A stretch of DNA of 64,000 bases. It comes from Kitasatospora sp. NBC_01246. Its GTDB lineage: Bacteria; Actinomycetota; Actinomycetes; Streptomycetales; Streptomycetaceae. The DNA lies in NCBI RefSeq assembly GCF_036226505.1, contig NZ_CP108484.1, forward strand, positions 4,960,001 through 5,024,000. Reading direction: 5' to 3'. This document shows positions 1-7,728 of the stretch, one piece after another; within the stretch, counting starts at the first letter, position 1; the number at the start of each line of letters is the position of its first letter. The notes beneath the pieces are model-generated. The model was not told the origin of the DNA and made no database searches. It saw only the letters and a program-made list of their open reading frames with translations. A program made the position numbers and the translations under genes.

Positions 1-2
1 AC

Positions 3-1337
3 TGCGACGAGGCCGACACCCGGCAGCTGCTCATCGACCGCGTCCGCTACCTCTGGAAGCGCGGCGAGCTGGACCGCGCCCGGGACCTCGGCCACGCGCT
101 GGACGCGGAGTGGACCGGCAAGCTCGGCGAGGACGACCGGCAGACCCTGCTGCTGCGCTTCCAGCTCGCCAACGTGCTCCGCTCGCAGGGCAACTACGCC
201 GACGCGCTGGCGCTGGACGAGTCCACCCTGGAGCGCCAGCGGGCCCTGCTCGGCGAGCACCACCCCTACACCCTGATGACCGCGGGCTCGCTCGGCGCCG
301 ACCGCCGGGCCCTCGGCCGGTTCCAGGAGGCGCTCGACCTGGACCGCGAGATCCTGGACCAGTTCCGGGAGCTGTTCGGCGACGACAACCCGCGCACCCT
401 CTCGATGGCGAACAACCTGGCCATCGACTACCGGCTGGTCGGCGACAGCGAGGCCGCCCGCGAACTCGACCAGGAGACCCTGGACCGGCGCACCGCGGTG
501 CTCGGCCCGCGCCACCCCTACACCCTCTCCACCAAGTCCAACCTCGCCCGGGACCTGCGCGAACTCGGCGACTACCGGGGCTCGGTGGAGCTGCTCCAGG
601 AGGTCACCAACGACCTCGGCGACGTGCTGGACCCGGACCTTCCGGAGAACCTGCGCAACGCCAAGTCGCTGGCCGTCTCGCTGCGCCGGACCGGTCAGCT
701 GGCCGAGGCCCGGCGGATCACCAAGGAGACCTACGAGCGCTACCTGGAGCGGTACGGCGCAGACGCGCCCGACGCGCTGGCCTGCGCGCTCAACCTGGCC
801 GCCGACCACAGCGCCTCCGGCGACAAGGAGGCCGCCCGCGACCTCTGCACCACCGTGTACGAGGGCCACCGCCGGCTGTTCGGCGAGGAGCACCCGTTCA
901 CCCTGGCCTGCGCCAACAACCTCGGCATCTACCTGCGGGGCAGCGGCGACGTCCCGGGGGCCATCGAGCGCGGCCGGGACACCGTGGACGGGCTCACCCG
1001 CTCGGTCGGCCCGGACCACCCGTACACCCTCAACGCGATGATCAACCTGGCCAACGCCCACGGGGACGCCGGCCAGGTCGGACTCGCCGAGGAGCTGGGC
1101 CGCCGCGCCTACGCCGGACTGTGCGAGCGCTACACGCCCCGCCACCCGGACGCGGTGGCCTGCGAGGCCAACCTGGCCGTCACCCTGCGGGCCGCCGGCC
1201 GGCACGGCCAGGCCGCCGACCTGCGCGCCCGGGCGATCGCCGAGCTGATCCGCCAGTTCGGCGAGGAACACCCCAACACCGTCGCGGCCCGCGGCTGGAA
1301 GCGGATCAACCGGGACCTGGAACCGCAGCCGGTGTGA
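3..1337 (+). CDS. TPR-repeat protein, FxsT-like (C-terminal part, cut by left edge)
   Basis: The reading frame is open from base 3, so the gene starts outside the window; about 444 residues are visible. It is made of repeated helical units of about 42 residues, each with a conserved His-Pro-Tyr/Phe-Thr-Leu turn followed by an Asn-Leu-Ala/Gly helix start (TPR_10/TPR_12, kinesin-light-chain type). The last residues (roughly HPNTVAARGWKRINRDLEP) resemble the end of the FxSxx-COOH system TPR proteins, which have NB-ARC or TIR domains at the N-terminus; that identification is from memory. It would act as a cytoplasmic protein-interaction or signalling protein. An NB-ARC/TPR regulator unrelated to the FxS system is the main alternative. 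The stop is followed 8 bases later by a long hairpin. Confidence 0.75.
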   Translation, partial: CDEADTRQLLIDRVRYLWKRGELDRARDLGHALDAEWTGKLGEDDRQTLLLRFQLANVLRSQGNYADALALDESTLERQRALLGEHHPYTLMTAGSLGADRRALGRFQEALDLDREILDQFRELFGDDNPRTLSMANNLAIDYRLVGDSEAARELDQETLDRRTAVLGPRHPYTLSTKSNLARDLRELGDYRGSVELLQEVTNDLGDVLDPDLPENLRNAKSLAVSLRRTGQLAEARRITKETYERYLERYGADAPDALACALNLAADHSASGDKEAARDLCTTVYEGHRRLFGEEHPFTLACANNLGIYLRGSGDVPGAIERGRDTVDGLTRSVGPDHPYTLNAMINLANAHGDAGQVGLAEELGRRAYAGLCERYTPRHPDAVACEANLAVTLRAAGRHGQAADLRARAIAELIRQFGEEHPNTVAARGWKRINRDLEPQPV

Positions 1338-1344
1338 CCAGAGC

Positions 1345-1398
1345 GCTGCTCGCTCATAGGGCCCGGAGCGTATGCTTCGGGCCCTATGAGCGAGCAGC
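1345..1398 (+). promoter_or_regulatory. 25-bp hairpin spanning a gene junction and burying a start codon
   Basis: A perfect 20-bp inverted repeat (1345-1364 with 1379-1398) continues inward as a mostly paired stem (1365-1369 with 1374-1378, one G-T pair), leaving a loop of only four bases. It follows the stop of the TPR gene by 8 bases and contains the ATG at 1386 and the next three codons of the dehydrogenase gene. It can act as a terminator for the upstream gene and/or lock the downstream start; there is no T-run. The nearest purine-rich site, GGAG at 1365-1368, is inside the stem and 17 bases from the ATG, too far for a usual ribosome site. Confidence 0.75.
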
Positions 1399-2354
1399 CC
1401 CCGCCCCCGGTCCTGGTCACCCGACGCCTCGCCCCCGGGGTGATCGAGCGGCTCACCGCACGGCACACCGTGACGCGGCACGACTCGGACCTGCCGATGG
1501 CCCGCGAAGAGCTGCTGGCCGCCGTCCGCGGCCGGTCGGCGGTGATCACCACGCTGGACGACGTGGTGGACGGCGCCTTCCTGGACGCGGCCGGGCCCGG
1601 CCTGCGGATCGTCGCCAACCACGCGGTCGGCCACCACAACGTCGACCTCGCCGCCTGCGCCGAGCGGGGCGTCGCGGTCAGCAACACCCCCGGGGTGCTC
1701 ACCGCCGCCACCGCCGACATGGCCTGGGCGCTGCTGCTGGCCGCCACCCGCCGGCTCGGCGAGGGCGAGCGGCTGCTGCGGTCCGGCCGGCCGTGGGCCT
1801 GGGCGCCGAACTTCCTGCTCGGCCTGGAGCTGGCCGGTACCCCGCTGGGTGTCCTCGGCATGGGCCGGATCGGGCAGGCGGTGGCCCGCCGGGCCCGCGC
1901 GTTCGACATGCCGGTCGGCTACCACAACCGCCGCGAACTGCCCCCGGAGCAGGCCGAGGGCGCCGAGTGGCTGCCGCTGGAGGAGCTGCTGGCGCGGTCC
2001 ACCGTGCTGGTGGTCACCTGCCCGCTCGGCCCCGCCACCCGGCACCTGCTGGACGCCCGGCGGCTGGCGCTGCTGCCGCCCGGCGCGGTGGTGGTCTCGA
2101 TGACCGCCGGGGTGGTGGACGAGGAGGCGCTGGCCGCCGCGCTGGAGTCGGGCGCGCTGTTCGCCGCGGCGGTGGACAACTTCGAGCGCGAGCCGGCGGT
2201 GCCCGCCGCGCTGCTCGCCCAGGAGCGGGCGGTGCTGGCCCCGCACCTGGGCAGCGCGACCGTGCGGACCAGGCAGGCGATGGGCGGCCTGGCGGTGGAC
2301 AACGTGCTGGCGGTGCTGGCGGGCGGCGAACCGGTCACCCCGGTCGGGGTCTGA
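1386..2354 (+). CDS. D-isomer-specific 2-hydroxyacid dehydrogenase family protein (catalytic Arg absent)
   Basis: 322 residues, usual family length (glyoxylate/hydroxypyruvate reductase type). The N-terminal substrate-domain half is followed by the Rossmann domain with a GMGRIG loop near residues 158-163, then the C-terminal part with Glu269 (in EREP) and His287 (in LAPHLGS), which match the catalytic Glu/His pair. The segment that normally reads N-x-x-R-G-x-x-V-D-E is S-M-T-A-G-V-V-D-E, so the substrate-binding and catalytic arginine position is Thr240. The protein may therefore use another substrate or be weakly active. The ATG at 1386 lies within a strong hairpin and lacks a clear ribosome site; a later GTG (1440) is possible but would remove the first beta strand. 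It ends convergent to the hydrolase gene. Confidence 0.85.
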   Translation: MSEQPPPPVLVTRRLAPGVIERLTARHTVTRHDSDLPMAREELLAAVRGRSAVITTLDDVVDGAFLDAAGPGLRIVANHAVGHHNVDLAACAERGVAVSNTPGVLTAATADMAWALLLAATRRLGEGERLLRSGRPWAWAPNFLLGLELAGTPLGVLGMGRIGQAVARRARAFDMPVGYHNRRELPPEQAEGAEWLPLEELLARSTVLVVTCPLGPATRHLLDARRLALLPPGAVVVSMTAGVVDEEALAAALESGALFAAAVDNFEREPAVPAALLAQERAVLAPHLGSATVRTRQAMGGLAVDNVLAVLAGGEPVTPVGV

Positions 2355-2375
2355 ACGGCTCCGGTCTCCCGCAGG

Positions 2376-2393
2376 CTCCCGGGGTGCCGGGAG
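2376..2393. terminator. Hairpin between convergent genes
   Basis: A 7-bp perfect stem (2376-2382 with 2387-2393) with a 4-base loop sits in the 45-bp gap between the dehydrogenase (+) and the hydrolase (-) stops. No T-tract is present. It is probably a bidirectional terminator. Confidence 0.5.
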
Positions 2394-2399
2394 GCCGCG

Positions 2400-3338
2400 T
2401 CAGGGCCTGAGCGGGCCGCCCGGCGGCAGGCCGGCCGAGGGCAGCCCGGTGGAGGTCTGGCCGGTGGAGGTCTGGCCCGCCGCCCAGGCCAGGGCGGCGG
2501 TCATCACCCGGAAGGCGCCGAAGTGCGCGGCGCCGGGCTCCAGGAAGAGCGAGGCGCCGGGGATGTGGTCGCCCAGCCAGCGCGAGTGGTCGACCGGGGA
2601 GAACTGGTCGTCGGCGCCGTGCCAGAGCCAGGTGGGCACGGTGATGTCCTCCACCCTGAAGCCCCAGTCGGCGGTGAACGCCAGCACGTCGTCGATCCAG
2701 CCGTCCGCGCCGTGCCGGAAGGCCTCGCGGTAGTTGCTCTGCAGCATCCGGCGCAGCCCGGTGTCGGCGACCACCTCGCGGTCGGTGGGCGGCAGTTCCG
2801 GCCGCAGACCCCGCAGCAGCCGACCCGGGTCGGCCCGGATCTGCTCGGAGCGGAACCGCATGGTGTCGGCCATCCGGTTGTGCCCGCGCTCGGCCTCCCG
2901 GTACGCCCGCACGTTGGAGGGGGTCATCCCGCCGTACCAGTCCAGGCCGGTCGCGTTCCTGGGGGCGAGGCCGACCAGGACGGCCACCCGGCTGACCCGC
3001 TCGGCCAGCAGCGCCGCGCAGGCCAGCGCGTGCGGTCCGCCGCCGGAGCGGCCGAGCACCGCGAACCGGCTGAGCCCGAGGGAGTCCGCGATGGTCCGCA
3101 CGTCGGCGGCGGCCGCGCTCACCCGGCGGCCGCGCAGCCGGGTGGAGTCCCCGTACCCGGGCCGGTCGTAGGAGATCAGCCGGACCCCCAGCCGGTAGAG
3201 CACGGTGCTGCGGGGGTGCGGGCCGACCCGGCTGCCGGGCATGCCGTGCATCAGGAACACCGGCCGGCCGCGCGGGTCGCCCACGGTCTCGACGGCGAGG
3301 GCACGGCCGTCGGCCGCCTTGACCATCCGTAATGACAC
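2400..3338 (-). CDS. Alpha/beta hydrolase
   Basis: 312 residues from a GTG start with a GAGGAGG ribosome site seven bases upstream. The fold signatures are in order: HGMPGS oxyanion loop (residues 31-36), nucleophile elbow GRSGGG with Ser98, a late acid in WHGADDQFSP, and the catalytic His in GAAHFG. This is the general esterase/haloperoxidase-like group; the substrate cannot be told. The last 25 residues are a low-complexity tail (repeats of GQTSTG and GLPSAG/GLPPGG). It follows the DUF4231 gene by 46 bp on the same strand, so the two are probably co-transcribed. Confidence 0.85.
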   Translation of the reverse strand: MSLRMVKAADGRALAVETVGDPRGRPVFLMHGMPGSRVGPHPRSTVLYRLGVRLISYDRPGYGDSTRLRGRRVSAAAADVRTIADSLGLSRFAVLGRSGGGPHALACAALLAERVSRVAVLVGLAPRNATGLDWYGGMTPSNVRAYREAERGHNRMADTMRFRSEQIRADPGRLLRGLRPELPPTDREVVADTGLRRMLQSNYREAFRHGADGWIDDVLAFTADWGFRVEDITVPTWLWHGADDQFSPVDHSRWLGDHIPGASLFLEPGAAHFGAFRVMTAALAWAAGQTSTGQTSTGLPSAGLPPGGPLRP

Positions 3339-3384
3339 GCGCGGCCTCCTCAGGCTCCGGTCCGGGCTCCGCTCGGGGCCCCTG

Positions 3385-4341
3385 TCAGTGGTCCCGGTCG
3401 GTCGTCCCGCGCACCTCGCGGCGGGCCTGCCAGGTGGTGTGCTCCCGGGACACCGCGTCCTCGGCGTCGCGGGCCAGCCGGGCCCAGATCTCCTCCGCGT
3501 CGGCCGAGGCGACGTCCAGCCCGGCCAGCTGGCGGCGGATCAGCTCCAGTTCGTCGGCGGCCAGGCGGTAGGCGGCGGCCAGCGGCCGGTACTGGCGCAG
3601 CTGGGCCCAGGCGGTGACCGAGGCGGCCACCGCGGAGACCGTGCCGAGCGCGTCGTAGCGGAACCAGCCCATCGCCCGCAGGACGGCCAGCACCAGGCCG
3701 AGCAGCGGCAGCACCACGCCCAGCACGCCGGTCCAGAAGCCGGCCCGGGCGCAGTAGCGGGCCTTGGCGCGGTACCAGCCGTGCTGCACCTGGATCCGCT
3801 GCCGCAGGTACACCTCGCGGCGCACCGCCAGCGGCTGGCCGCGCAGGCCGCGCATCGCCTCGGTGACCCCGGTGCCGTCGCCGCCGTCCGGGCCGGCGCC
3901 CCCGGCGGCCGGGCCGAGAGCGCCGCTGCCCCGGAAGGCGTTCAGCACCCGGCCGAGCTGGAACCGGTACAGGCCCTCGGCGTCCGGCAGGCTGCGCGGC
4001 GGCGGCTGGTACGCGTCGGCCCGGACGGCGAACTTCCAGGCGAGCGTCTTCACCGACTCGGCGGCGGCCCGGCCCTCGTACCAGAGGCCCTGCGGGTTCT
4101 GCCGGCTGATCACCAGGGCGAGGACGATCGCGCCGAGGTAGGCGACGGCGGCCGGCCAGGCCCAGGGCTCGCCGTCGGCCGAGCCCGCCGCGGCGGCGGC
4201 CACCAGCAGCGCCAGCTCCCAGGCGGAGAGCAGGACCGACCGCCGCTGGCCCCGCAGCGAGGCGGTGTCGGCGACCCGGAACAGCTCGGGCAGCAGGTCC
4301 TCCTCGCGCGCCCACCCCATCGGATCCGCACCCGACGCCAT
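3385..4341 (-). CDS. DUF4231 / SLATT-type membrane protein
   Basis: 318 residues from the ATG at 4341. Two hydrophobic pairs are seen: helices near residues 30-70 (AWELALLVAAAAAG, then a segment ending ALVISR) and near 185-230 (GFWTGVLGVVLPLLGLVLAVL and a following helix), with helical soluble stretches rich in Arg and Glu between and after. This is the layout of DUF4231, placed by published domain analysis with the SLATT two-TM effector-like families associated with nucleotide-signal systems. No sensor or cyclase gene is adjacent, so a defence role is not supported here. An upstream ATG (4461) would add 40 Gly/Arg/Pro-rich residues and is less likely; a second candidate start is ATG 4320. 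Confidence 0.75.
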   Translation of the reverse strand: MASGADPMGWAREEDLLPELFRVADTASLRGQRRSVLLSAWELALLVAAAAAGSADGEPWAWPAAVAYLGAIVLALVISRQNPQGLWYEGRAAAESVKTLAWKFAVRADAYQPPPRSLPDAEGLYRFQLGRVLNAFRGSGALGPAAGGAGPDGGDGTGVTEAMRGLRGQPLAVRREVYLRQRIQVQHGWYRAKARYCARAGFWTGVLGVVLPLLGLVLAVLRAMGWFRYDALGTVSAVAASVTAWAQLRQYRPLAAAYRLAADELELIRRQLAGLDVASADAEEIWARLARDAEDAVSREHTTWQARREVRGTTDRDH

Positions 4342-4495
4342 CCTCGGCCCCCACCCGTCGCTCCGGTCGCACCGTCCTCCTGCCCAGCCCGCCCGCCCGG
4401 CACGCCCGGCCGGGGCCGGGCCCGGCCGCATTGGCCGGGATGCCGCCGGAGGTTGTCCCATATCGTGAGGGTCCGGGGCGGCCGGGCCGGGCGGC

Positions 4496-5260
4496 TCAGT
4501 AGGTGTAGAAGATCCGCTCCGCGTTGTCGGCCATCTGCTTGGCGTTCCACTCGGTGCCGCCGGGCACGTTGCCGGAGCGGAACAGCGGCGGGGCGGCGCC
4601 GTCGCCGGCGGCCGCCGCGTCGGCCAGCCGGCCGACCGCCGAGGCGACCACGGCCTGCATCAGCGCGCTGGTGACGATGGTGGAGACCGGGCCGAAGGTG
4701 GTCTCGGCCGCCGGGTGGGTCAGCTCGCCGTCCCCGACCGCGATCTTGTTGTCCAGCACGACGTCGCAGTGGTCCTTCAGATAGGTGCCCGACGGGTGCG
4801 CCGACGGGACCTCCGCCGGGTACGCCAGCGAGGTCACCCCCACCACCTTCAGGCCGCGGGACCGGGCGTACTGGGCCAGCTCGACCGGCATCACCTGGCG
4901 GCCGGAGAGCGAGATGACGAACAGCAGGTCCCCGGCGGTGGCGGGGGTGAGGTCCAGGGTGGTGGTGGCCAGCCCGGAGACCCGCTCCAGCGCGCTGGCC
5001 AGCGGGGCCGGCATCACCGTCACCCCGGCCATCCCGGGGACGTCCAGCAGGTTGACCGGGACGAGTCCGCCGGCCCGGTAGACCACGTCCTGGGCGGCCA
5101 GCGAGGAGTGGCCGGAGCCGAAGGTGAAGATCCGGCGCCCCTCGCGGACCGCCCCGGCGAGCAGCGCGGCGGCCGCCTCGATGGTCCCGGCCTCCTCGGC
5201 GCGGACCCGCCGCAGGTGCTCGATCGCGGCGTCGAAGTACCGGCCGACCAGGTCGCTCAT
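4496..5260 (-). CDS. SIS-domain sugar isomerase family protein (UPF0309 type)
   Basis: 254 residues, full length. The sugar-phosphate-isomerase (SIS) fold is shown by the phosphate-binding loop region TFGSGHSS near residue 46 and the second loop VISLSGRQVMPVELA near residue 115. Such proteins bind phosphosugars as isomerases or as sugar-sensing proteins; the substrate is unknown. The ATG at 5260 has GAAGG seven bases upstream. It is transcribed divergently from dmdR1, an arrangement I remember from S. coelicolor (SCO4393/SCO4394). Confidence 0.85.
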   Translation of the reverse strand: MSDLVGRYFDAAIEHLRRVRAEEAGTIEAAAALLAGAVREGRRIFTFGSGHSSLAAQDVVYRAGGLVPVNLLDVPGMAGVTVMPAPLASALERVSGLATTTLDLTPATAGDLLFVISLSGRQVMPVELAQYARSRGLKVVGVTSLAYPAEVPSAHPSGTYLKDHCDVVLDNKIAVGDGELTHPAAETTFGPVSTIVTSALMQAVVASAVGRLADAAAAGDGAAPPLFRSGNVPGGTEWNAKQMADNAERIFYTY

Positions 5261-5480
5261 CTGTTGCCTTCGCTCTCTGCCGGTGGGGGCCGCCGGCCGG
5301 GTGGGACGGCCCGCCGACCGGGCCGCCGATGGAGAAAGCTACGGCGAGCACGCTGCTGCCTCACCGGTGCCGCTGTCAACAGGAACGAAAACCCGCCCCC
5401 GGAGCCCCTGCGCGGGCCCGGTTGCCTGCCCGGTACGTCAGAATTGGCGATGAGGACACCGAGGAACGGAGCCAGCGGCG
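5261..5480. promoter_or_regulatory. Divergent promoter region, SIS gene / dmdR1
   Basis: 220 bp without a gene between two divergent starts. I see no good match to the 19-bp iron box (TTAGGTTAGGCTAACCTAA type), so autoregulation by iron is not supported by a visible operator. A possible -10 for the rightward gene lies near 5430-5450, but it is weak. Confidence 0.4.
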
Positions 5481-6173
5481 ATGTCTGGGCTGATCGACAC
5501 CACTGAGATGTACCTTCGCACCATCCTGGAACTGGAGGAGGAGGGCATCACCCCGATGCGCGCCCGGATCGCCGAGCGCCTGGAGCAGAGCGGCCCCACG
5601 GTCAGCCAGACGGTCGGGCGAATGGAGCGGGACGGGCTGCTGCAGGTCGCGGGCGACCGCCACCTCGAACTCACCGAGGAGGGGCGCAGGCTCGCGGTGC
5701 GGGTGATGCGCAAGCACCGCATCGCCGAGTGCCTGCTGGTCGACGTGATCGGGCTGGAGTGGGAACAGGTGCACGAGGAGGCCTGTCGCTGGGAGCACGT
5801 GATGAGCGAGACGGTCGAGCGCAAGGTGCTCGCCATGCTCGGCCACCCCACCCAGTCCCCGTACGGGAACCCGATCCCCGGGCTGGACGAGCTGGGGGAC
5901 GCCAAGGCCGAGGGCGAGGGCTTCGACGCCGCGCTCGTGCCGCTGGACTCGGTGCGGCCGGGTGACGGCGGCGCCGACGTGGTGGTCCGCCGGATCGGCG
6001 AACCGATCCAGACCGACGGCGAGCTGATGCGCACGCTGCGCCGGGCCGGGATCCGGCCGGGCTCCACGGTGCGGGTCTCCGCCGGGGTCGGCGGGGTGCT
6101 GGTGGGCACCGGCGACAACGCGGCCGAGCTGGGCAAGGAGATCGCGGCGCACGTCTTCGTCGCGCAGCCCTGA
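5481..6173 (+). CDS. dmdR1: DtxR/IdeR-family iron-dependent repressor DmdR1
   Basis: 230 residues, full length. It controls siderophore and iron genes by binding DNA when loaded with Fe(II). The N-terminal winged helix (residues 1-70, with SGPTVSQTVGRMERDGLL as recognition region) is followed by the metal and dimerisation domain and a C-terminal SH3-like domain (residues about 150-230). All metal ligands expected from DtxR are visible: Met10, the His and Glu of KHRIAE, the His of VHEEA, and Cys-x2-Glu-His in ACRWEH. The ATG has GGAACGGAG upstream. A 17-bp perfect hairpin follows the gene. Long open frames run antisense across the whole gene, as reported for adm opposite dmdR1 in S. coelicolor. 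Confidence 0.93.
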   Translation: MSGLIDTTEMYLRTILELEEEGITPMRARIAERLEQSGPTVSQTVGRMERDGLLQVAGDRHLELTEEGRRLAVRVMRKHRIAECLLVDVIGLEWEQVHEEACRWEHVMSETVERKVLAMLGHPTQSPYGNPIPGLDELGDAKAEGEGFDAALVPLDSVRPGDGGADVVVRRIGEPIQTDGELMRTLRRAGIRPGSTVRVSAGVGGVLVGTGDNAAELGKEIAAHVFVAQP

Positions 6174-6228
6174 CCACGGCGCGGTGCGCGGCCGTGACGG
6201 CCTCGCCGGCCGTGCGACGCGAAGCGAT

Positions 6229-6267
6229 GAGCAGGGCCCGGTGCTCCCGAAGCACCGGGCCCTGCTC
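6229..6267 (+). terminator. 17-bp perfect hairpin after dmdR1
   Basis: Arms 6229-6245 and 6251-6267 pair perfectly with a 5-base loop (CCCGA). It lies 55 bases after the dmdR1 stop and is a strong stem with no T-tract. Confidence 0.85.
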
Positions 6268-6714
6268 GCCCTCCCCGTCCCTCCCGCTCCCGCGGCACCG
6301 GCCTCCCCGAACCCGGCCGGTGCCACGGCCCCTCCCGCTCCCCTCCCGGTTCCCCTCCGCTCCCTCCCGACCGCCTCACCCGGCTTCCCCGTCCGAGCGA
6401 CCCTTCCGGCGTCCCCTCACGGTGGAATTCCTCCCCTCGGCAGATCATGGCAATCCTTGAGCGTTGTCACTCGTACGAGGGGCTTTCGCCGTTGACCAGC
6501 GGGTACATCGAAGCCTTATCCGCACATGCGTCTGACGGGCCCCGCCTCCGGTGGGGGGCAAGGCCCGTCAGTCGCGCGCGGGGTGTCGCGCATCGCACGC
6601 CCTCACCCGATAGGCGTAGGGCGGCTGTCCACGGGGTGGTGAATCATTCGGCCGATCACCGGCCCGATCACCCGCCCGGGCGCGGGTCCGGGCGGCCGGA
6701 CGGTCGGCCGGGCC
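6268..6714. other. 447-bp gap with a C/T-rich part and a possible small structured RNA
   Basis: The first 150 bp are C/T-rich on the plus strand and look uninformative. From 6450 the sequence is less GC-biased. A possible rightward promoter is TTGACC (6492-6497) with TTATCC (6516-6521). It is followed by a hairpin at 6532-6571 (10-bp perfect outer stem, 6532-6541 with 6562-6571, and an inner C-rich/G-rich stem). No convincing protein-coding frame was found; the leftward primase-like gene ends at 6715. Confidence 0.4.
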
Positions 6715-7422
6715 TCAGCGCACCGCCGCCGGCTGGGCCGGCCGGGGGCGGACCGAGGGCGCCTCGCGGCCGCACGCGTACGCCAGCGGGCTGATCAGCT
6801 CCGCGGCGTCGGGCAGCCAGCGGTTCAGCGCGGACGGCGAGCGGGCCCACTGCGCGAAGCCGCTCGGACCGACCCGGGACGGCGGGGCCACCGTCCAGTC
6901 GCCCTCGCCGCGGGCCACCAGGTCCAGCCGGCCCGGCGGCCAGCCGAGCCGGCGCAGCATCTCCGGCAGCTTGGCCGCCACCCCGGGCAGTACCAGGAAG
7001 TGCAGCCGCCGCCCGTCCCGGCCGGGCGCGGCCGGGACGGCCACCACCGGGCCGAGCTGGAGGTCCATCCGCTCCATCCGGGCCAGCGCGAGACAGCCGG
7101 CCACCTCCGGCACGTCCAGGACGTCGAAGGACCGGCCGGTGGGCAGCAGGATCGAGGCGTCGGGGCGCTCGGTCCACCAGCGCCGCACCGCACCCGGACC
7201 GGCGCTCGCCTTGCGGGCCCAGTCCGCGTCGATCGGGTGCGCACCGGGCAGCGGGCAGCGGTCGTCGCCGCAGGAGCAGCGGGCCGGCCCGTCGCCGTCG
7301 ATCAGCCAGGCGCCCGGGGCGACCTCCCAGTGGCGGTTCTCGGCATAGCTGACGGCTTCGATGAGCAGCGGAGGGAGGCCGGCGTTGCCGCCCTGGTCGG
7401 GGGAGTCTGGGATGTCTTCCAC
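6715..7422 (-). CDS. Bifunctional DNA primase/polymerase N-terminal-domain protein
   Basis: 235 residues from a GTG start. It resembles the archaeo-eukaryotic primase-type Prim-Pol domain found as single-domain proteins in actinomycetes: a Cys-rich stretch CSCGDDRCPLPGAHP near residue 50, then the DWARKAS and RRWWTERP segments and an acidic pair in FDVLDVPE near residue 100. Whether it is enzymatically active is not clear; the usual helicase partner domain is missing. The ribosome site is weak (TTGAG). It stands alone, divergent from the NsdA-like regulator. Confidence 0.7.
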   Translation of the reverse strand: MEDIPDSPDQGGNAGLPPLLIEAVSYAENRHWEVAPGAWLIDGDGPARCSCGDDRCPLPGAHPIDADWARKASAGPGAVRRWWTERPDASILLPTGRSFDVLDVPEVAGCLALARMERMDLQLGPVVAVPAAPGRDGRRLHFLVLPGVAAKLPEMLRRLGWPPGRLDLVARGEGDWTVAPPSRVGPSGFAQWARSPSALNRWLPDAAELISPLAYACGREAPSVRPRPAQPAAVR

Positions 7423-7728
7423 GCGCTGCTCAACTACCGTGCGTGAGGCTGGTTACGGCCCGGCGCGAGCGGGTCTGCCCGGCGGCACCGATTGTCACCC
7501 GAACCGGTGAGGCAACCGAGTTGGGGCGGGCGACGGTGGGCGCAGTGGGGGCGCACGGGAGCATTTACCAGGGCGCGTGGGGGGTGGGGATCGTCACCGT
7601 GGGTATCCCGGTGGCGTTGCTGATCGCTAACCTGGTGTCAGATTCCTTGGACGGTCGGACAGTCGGCAACAGATCAGCAGAATCGTCGCCCGCCGGCCGG
7701 GACCGGAGGGTGTGGGGAGGCGAAGCCA
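7423..7728. promoter_or_regulatory. 306-bp divergent intergenic region
   Basis: It lies between the primase-like gene (-) and the NsdA-like gene (+). It holds a strong ribosome site GGGGAGGCG just before the ATG at 7729. The repeated element GGTCGGACAGTCGG near 7653 could be a binding site. No clear -35/-10 pair or small gene was seen. Confidence 0.35.

Noticed and set aside
6447..6794. 115-codon frame overlapping the end of the primase-like gene
   Set aside because: Runs through a hairpin and antisense into a better-supported gene; no ribosome site.
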